Shown here: positions 58,525 through 64,000 of the stretch, one piece after another
Layout: every line of letters starts with the position of its first letter
Position numbering within the stretch: position 1 is the stretch's first letter
From: Hemicentrotus pulcherrimus
Taxonomy: Eukaryota; Echinodermata; Echinoidea; Camarodonta; Strongylocentrotidae
NCBI GenBank assembly: GCA_003118195.1
Contig: BEXV01000308.1
Location: forward strand, 16,240-80,239
Direction of reading: 5' to 3'
Length of the DNA: 64,000 nucleotides
Translations under genes and position numbers: made by a program
Notes under the pieces: model-generated
The model's database searches: none
What the model was told of the DNA's origin: nothing
What the model saw: the letters and a program-made list of their open reading frames with translations, nothing else

Positions 58525-59677
58525 AACAAAAAAGGGCACTTTCTGGGAAAAAAAGGGCACCTACAAAGGGAAATCTCAAAGCGAAAATATACAATTTTTA
58601 GACATTGGTATATACCCCTATAATTTGATTACATTATCAGGGATGATTTCAATATATGTTTCTCTTCATACATCGTATAAAATATTGCTTAAGCATTATA
58701 CCCTGCAATTGGGTGTGATGGTGGAAAAAAATCATTTGCGAGCGAGCAAAGCGAGTGAGGAAAAATATACGATTTTGTTAAGTCGCAGTGCGAAAACTAC
58801 ATGTTATAAAGAGCAAAATACCCAATCCTCATCGGGTTATAAATAAGCACATTCACATAACAGTAAAACTAAAAATACCTATAATAGGTAACATAATTGT
58901 AACATCTATAAATGTGAGCGAGCGTAGCGAGCGAGCTTTGGGAGGTATTGCTCTAAAAAGTCGCTTGAGATTAGGGGCACGTTTAATGATGAGAGAGAAG
59001 GGGAAACTTATCGAAGGGATAAGACACTTTATTAGAAAATAAAAGAAGCACGTGTCAAAGTACAAAGGGTTATTATCAGAGAGTTGAAAATGGGACACTC
59101 ACTAGGCACTTATGAGAATGGAAATTTGGCATTTGTTGACGGAAAAGAGGCAACCATCAGATTTTGATAGGGGCATTTCTGAAAAAGGGAGAGGTTCCCC
59201 ATAAGAAAGGAAAAGGGGCACGTATCATTGTTTAAAAGGTTTACTTTATCAGAGGTGAAAATGGGCACTTATCGCATCTGAAAAGGGGCACACACCATAT
59301 AATTATGAAAGAGGCACCTTTGAGAATGAAAAAGGGAAATGTGCATTTGTTGAAAGAAAAGGAGCAACGATCAGATTTTGAAAGGGGCATTTATTGAAGG
59401 TGAAAGGGGGCTTTTATGAAAAGCGGATATTATGAAGGAAACAGAGCATTTATTAGGAAGGAAAAGGGGCACGTGTCAAAATAGAGATGAAAAAAAGCAC
59501 TCATCAGAAAGTATCTCTCATAATTGAATAGGGTCATTTACCAGACATGAAAAGCGGCACTAGTAGGAGAATGAAAAGGGACAATTTTCATAGGTGAAAG
59601 GGGCATTTATGAAAAGGCAAAGGGCTCTTTGTTAAATGGGGCACTTATCATAATGAAAAGAAGCACTTATTAGAAAG
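58525..59677 (+). repeat. Degenerate G-rich tandem array (GAAAAGGGGCACTTAT-like unit)
   Basis: Dozens of imperfect units of about 25-35 bp built on GAAAAGGGGCAC(T)TAT plus a variable spacer, for example near 59240, 59275, 59370, 59465 and 59640. The array runs into the N gap and resumes briefly after it (GAGAGGGGCG at 60203). Two GAGCGAGC-type clusters occur near its left end (58737-58757 and 58917-58940). Confidence 0.8.
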
Positions 59678-60201
59678 NNNNNNNNNNNNNNNNNNNNNNN
59701 NNNNNNNNNNNNNNNNNNNNNNNNNNNNNNNNNNNNNNNNNNNNNNNNNNNNNNNNNNNNNNNNNNNNNNNNNNNNNNNNNNNNNNNNNNNNNNNNNNNN
59801 NNNNNNNNNNNNNNNNNNNNNNNNNNNNNNNNNNNNNNNNNNNNNNNNNNNNNNNNNNNNNNNNNNNNNNNNNNNNNNNNNNNNNNNNNNNNNNNNNNNN
59901 NNNNNNNNNNNNNNNNNNNNNNNNNNNNNNNNNNNNNNNNNNNNNNNNNNNNNNNNNNNNNNNNNNNNNNNNNNNNNNNNNNNNNNNNNNNNNNNNNNNN
60001 NNNNNNNNNNNNNNNNNNNNNNNNNNNNNNNNNNNNNNNNNNNNNNNNNNNNNNNNNNNNNNNNNNNNNNNNNNNNNNNNNNNNNNNNNNNNNNNNNNNN
60101 NNNNNNNNNNNNNNNNNNNNNNNNNNNNNNNNNNNNNNNNNNNNNNNNNNNNNNNNNNNNNNNNNNNNNNNNNNNNNNNNNNNNNNNNNNNNNNNNNNNN
60201 N
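59678..60201. other. Assembly gap (Ns)
   Basis: 524 Ns inside the G-rich tandem array. The array itself probably caused the gap; the true length is unknown. Confidence 0.98.
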
Positions 60202-60539
60202 TGAGAGAGGGGCGATTAAAAGCGATTACAAAGCATGTACATAGCTATAAGGAGTACAGATAACAAATAATAATTAATTATAGTAAATTTATAGAATATA
60301 AATTTATGTAATTTTACTATCAAAATTTTTTGTATTAGTAAATTCAAATAGGTCATATGAAAAAAAGGTCCTACGACATTACAATCCAGTCATTCCCCTT
60401 ATTCTACACTAAAAAGTATGAAGAGGGAAGAAAAATCGAACTTGGTAAAAATTAATGCTGCGAGACTATCACGCCCCCTCCCTGCCATTAACATGATTAA
60501 AAGAATGGATCCCGAGAAGACAAAGATGCCGGTGGGCTA

Positions 60540-60756
60540 TCTCTGTAGTCGTAGGCGTACTATAAGCTTCATTTCGTTCCATGTCAAAGTCTAGTAGTAA
60601 AACCGTTTATCATAACTATATTGTTTCCTCAATGCACACCTTATCTCTGTAGAGTAGTAGGCGTATACTGAGTTTTCATTTGATGCCATTTTGTTCCGCA
60701 TCAAAGTCTTGTAGTAAAACCATTAATCATAACTACATTGTTTCCTCAATGCATCC
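60540..60756 (+). repeat. Tandem duplication, two units of about 105-110 bp
   Basis: 60540-60641 and 60646-60756 share CTCTGTAG, GTAGGCGTA, GTCAAAGTCT or ATCAAAGTCT, TAGTAGTAAAACC and ATTGTTTCCTCAATGCA, in order. Confidence 0.8.
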
Positions 60757-61480
60757 GTACAACCCGAAACCACAATATTTATAGAACCTTGCTTTTGCTT
60801 TTGTAGTGTTTTGCGACAGTCGGTCGTCTTCACACCCCCATTTGCCCCACACTCTACGTGGAGTTTCTCCGCACAAGACTTGCCCACGCCGATGGGAGGG
60901 TGCGCCGGGTTATTCGAGGTGGCGTTTTCTCCTATTTTGACTAATTGAATTATGACCTCTAATTTTCCGTCAAAACTGTTTTGACTTTGTTTGCCTTTTT
61001 TGGCGTTAAATCCCAAATCCCTAGAAGAAAAGGAAAGGAGAGGTGTTTTTCACGGAACCACGTGTCATCATTTTGTCATCGAGGGAAGCCCAACAAAATC
61101 CCGGTGTTTTGACGTTGTGTTCTCATTAAAAACAAAAAGGAAGATAAGGGAGGTAAACGAGATATGTCATACATGTTCTATACGTCAACTTTGCACGCGG
61201 GGTGTCAATACGATTGCGCTATTACTTGGCGCTAATCAAACTTGTAAAGGCTACCAGCCGGTATACGCCAGTAAATCACATCACTCTTTATACGCTGTTC
61301 ATTTACACTAACTTTCTTTTCCGATGTCACTCTCACACCGTGCGTCAGATACCCCGCAAGTTACTGACGCAGTGTTGCGTCTGCTTCAGCAAAAGAACGC
61401 CCCTAATGCAACATGCACTGTGTGATTCATAGAGTTTTTCTGAACCTTTATTTGCTTTTAGTTTTTAAAGGAAGGATATT
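60757..61480. other. Moderately CpG-containing stretch, no supported gene
   Basis: Open frames exist on both strands (about 97 and 106 codons), but neither begins with a credible ATG in context and neither shows a recognisable domain. TATAAATA is present on the minus strand near 60780. I do not call a gene. Confidence 0.4.
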
Positions 61481-62640
61481 TTCCACACACTCTTGTACAT
61501 GCATGCTCTTTTAAAAGCTCTAGTGTTTGTTAAGAAGGTTTATCTAATAATTCAGCACGTGAACCCCATCCCCGTTTACGCATAATGTATATTTAACTCG
61601 CATGCTTCCTATTGATTGCCAACATGTCACAATCCTGACAAGATATTGAAAATGGTAATTTGTAAAGACAGCTATCATAGCTCTTCTTTTCATCAAAAGA
61701 ACACTTTCTGTGCTTCCCCACGCATTTTTTTCTCTGAATGCTTAAGAGTTGCTTAAGACGGCTTCACCCTAATAATGTTGCAGACCAAATTTTCCCTCTT
61801 TACTATACACGTATACATTTTGCGTGACACACTCTCGCCTACATACGGTGTTTAAGTAAATGTCATATTGTCACAACAATGTCAAAATATGGGAACCTTC
61901 ATAATAAGCATTCAGCTTTCATAACCCTCTTTTAAGCAAAGTATACTTAGGAAAATGGTCTTTGAAATAGTAACTGTTTTAGAAGGTTTGCACAAATAAT
62001 TTAGCAGACCCAATTTCCCTTTTTACCGGTATATGCATTTGCTTAACATTGTGTTTTACTTACACTCGCCTACGTACTATATATTTAAGTAAATGTCATA
62101 CTGCTAAAATTATTTCAAACTATGGGGCTTTAATTATAAGCATTCAGCATTTCAAAACCAGAAAATACATGGGAAAATGGTCTTTCACCTTTTGTAGACA
62201 TTAACAATCTAGTAGACCCAATTTCTCTTGGGTTGAATTGCTTTACATTGTGTTTGGCATACACTCGCCTACATACGAAATTTAAGTAAATGTCACATGT
62301 CAAAATACTTTCAAAATATAGTTCTTATGGTCTTATATCCTTTGAAACAGTTTTAGACGTAAGCATTAATAATGCAACACACGCGATTTCCCTTTGAAAA
62401 GCATTGCTCTACATAATATTGTGTAAGACATACGTATACAAGAACAAACAGTCAGCTGCCCTAACCCCTTTTTAGGCAAAGCATACTTATAGAAAAATGG
62501 TTTTATACCCTTTGAAACATTTTTAGATGGTTTGCACTATTAATTAGTTAGACCCGGTTTCACATTATTTTGACGCATACCATGCATTGTACTTGACTCG
62601 CCTACGTTCGCATTTGACGTAAATGTCATGCACACAAAAC
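61480..62640 (+). repeat. Long-period tandem repeat, about five diverged units of roughly 200-230 bp
   Basis: The block (AC)ACTCGCCTACRTAC followed by TTAAGTAAATGTCAT recurs at 61833, 62063, 62262 and, diverged, 62596. Linked blocks are AGACCCAATTTCCCTTT, CTTAGGAAAATGGTCTTT, TTTTAGA.GGTTTGCA and AAGCATTCAGC. The unit starting near 62382 has lost the CTCGCC block. The first unit (61480-61790) is the most decayed. Confidence 0.8.
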
Positions 62641-63117
62641 ACCAAGCGATATATTTTTCTCAAAGTGTTAAAAAAATTAGTGGGTAAGGTTAATTGGACG
62701 TGCAAATGACACAAAAATGGAACAGTCGACTAAGTCTATATTGACATGCTTTTATTAATCCTTTCATTCTGAATAACAGTGTTTTGGTTGAAGATTTTTG
62801 ATACATCTTGCAACCACTTACTCTCCTGCCCCTCCCTCTTTCCCTTTTTTTCTACTTCTCTCTTCCAGCTCTGTCTTTAAATACATTTCTTTCCCCATCT
62901 CATTAACCTATGTCTTATTTTGAAATATACATGTATTTGTTCCAAGATTGAATGTAACTGACAATAAATAAAAATAATGATAGGAATGATAATAAATACA
63001 ACATAAATAAGAAGATTGATGACACTGCTACCATACCTCCTCCTAACTATTATCTACTACTACTACTTTTACTACTACTACTACTACTACTACTCCTAGT
63101 CATACTACTTCTATTAT

Positions 63118-63153
<36 letters not shown>

Positions 63154-64000
63154 AACAACTACTACTTCTACTACTACGACAACTACTACTTCTACTACTA
63201 CTTCTAGTATTACTAGGCTATTACTAATTATAATAATAATGAAAATAAAATAAAAACATTGCCATATTAGTGACGATAATTTGCTTTTATCATTTTCATT
63301 GAAAATGGGTCGAACGTGACATTTCCCGGAATCTGACATCATCAATTTTTGCTGTTGACGTAAATATATTCATCATCAATGCGTAATGAATTCTAATTCT
63401 TTTTGACTGCAAGCACTGGAGCTTCGGGCTTCGTATCGATCACAAATTTTACAGTCAAGGACCAGTAGTAGTACGAAGAAATGACGTTTGATCTAAAAGT
63501 TTGTTACGTCATTGGTGCGTTTATATCACTTTCGATTGATTTATAAATGAATTGATTGTCTCAATAAATAACTTATTTCTTAGTAAATTTCAATTTTACA
63601 TTGTGGGGTGGCCTTTCAAAAGAAGTTTATTTTAAAAGGGGTCCAAACACATCTCAAGAACCGTTAAATATCAATTTATTACTAATCGGGAAACAAAACA
63701 AGAAATTACTTCACAACAACATAACGTTGTGTGATAAATGTGATCAATAACATAATATGCATGAAATTTATTTTAACAAATGATAGGTTTTGTATGGTAT
63801 TAAACTGAAGAAAAAAATGGACAAGTTTTTCCGGAACAAGATAATTTTCAATTTTATTGGTAATGAGCTCAGTTCATGTACTGTACCAACATCAATTCAC
63901 TCAGTGAAGCCTTGGTTTGGAACCCGTGACCATTCAGCAATTATTATTTTCCTGTCGTAAAGTTTTATTTGTGGTGGATATCAAAGAACATATAATAACG
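62641..64000. other. Gene-free right edge with (TAC)n microsatellite
   Basis: A long interrupted TAC/ACT trinucleotide array lies at 63053-63216. The translated poly-Val frame on the minus strand is an artefact of that repeat. No other feature is supported. Confidence 0.6.
63053..63216 (+). repeat. (TAC)n trinucleotide array
   Basis: Interrupted TAC repeats, with pure runs at about 63071-63092 and 63117-63152. Confidence 0.9.

Noticed and set aside
63100..63345. Poly-valine open frame
   Set aside because: Translation of the (TAC)n microsatellite.
1..64000. CRISPR arrays, bacterial operons, phage or rRNA genes
   Set aside because: None seen. The tandem repeats here lack uniform spacers, and gene structure is clearly eukaryotic.

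Overview
The window looks like a piece of an animal nuclear genome, most likely an echinoderm and probably a sea urchin. It is AT-rich, its genes are split into many short exons with GT-AG introns, and it carries at least four copies of a tRNA-derived SINE of the type I associate with sea urchins. There are no bacterial operons, CRISPR arrays or bacterial-type genes. The species assignment is inference; intron structure and SINE content are read from the sequence.

Two spliced genes can be reconstructed, both on the minus strand. (1) At the left edge, a CFAP97-domain gene (CFAP97D1/CFAP97D2-like, a cilium/flagellum protein family) starts near 7.9-8.4 kb and runs leftward off the window. Four consecutive coding exons join in frame: first exon, 1165-1245, 722-849 and 47-155. 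The first exon is present twice (7785-7871 and 8348-8440) inside a tandem duplication that may be an assembly (haplotype) artefact. (2) From 28.65 kb down to 14.16 kb lies a complete 17-exon gene for a predicted 656-residue type I membrane protein: signal peptide, eight six-cysteine EGF modules plus one four-cysteine calcium-binding EGF remnant, a VWC-like cysteine-rich module, a SEA-like juxtamembrane domain, one transmembrane helix and a cytoplasmic tail of about 76 residues. All 17 exons have consensus splice sites and the summed coding length is 1971 nt (657 codons including stop) with no frame break. Seven of the eight EGF modules carry the O-fucose consensus used on Notch-type EGF repeats. 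I recognise the architecture but cannot match the protein to a named gene.

The rest is non-coding as far as I can tell. 1.2-9 kb: CFAP97D-like intron and promoter region, with SINE, LINE reverse-transcriptase fragments, a TTAA-flanked MITE with a matching empty site, and unusual enrichment of ACATGT palindromes. 9.4-14.1 kb: intergenic sequence and probable 3' UTR of the EGF gene. 28.7-64 kb: gene desert or a long 5' intron, holding fold-back elements (39.7 kb, 53.1 kb), minisatellites (41.2 kb, 58.5-60.2 kb), long-period tandem repeats (46.4 kb, 61.5-62.6 kb), simple repeats, two N gaps and a CpG-rich, promoter-like patch near 57 kb.

The two genes need not act together. One is a predicted axoneme-associated protein, the other a predicted cell-surface adhesion or signalling protein; they share only orientation.
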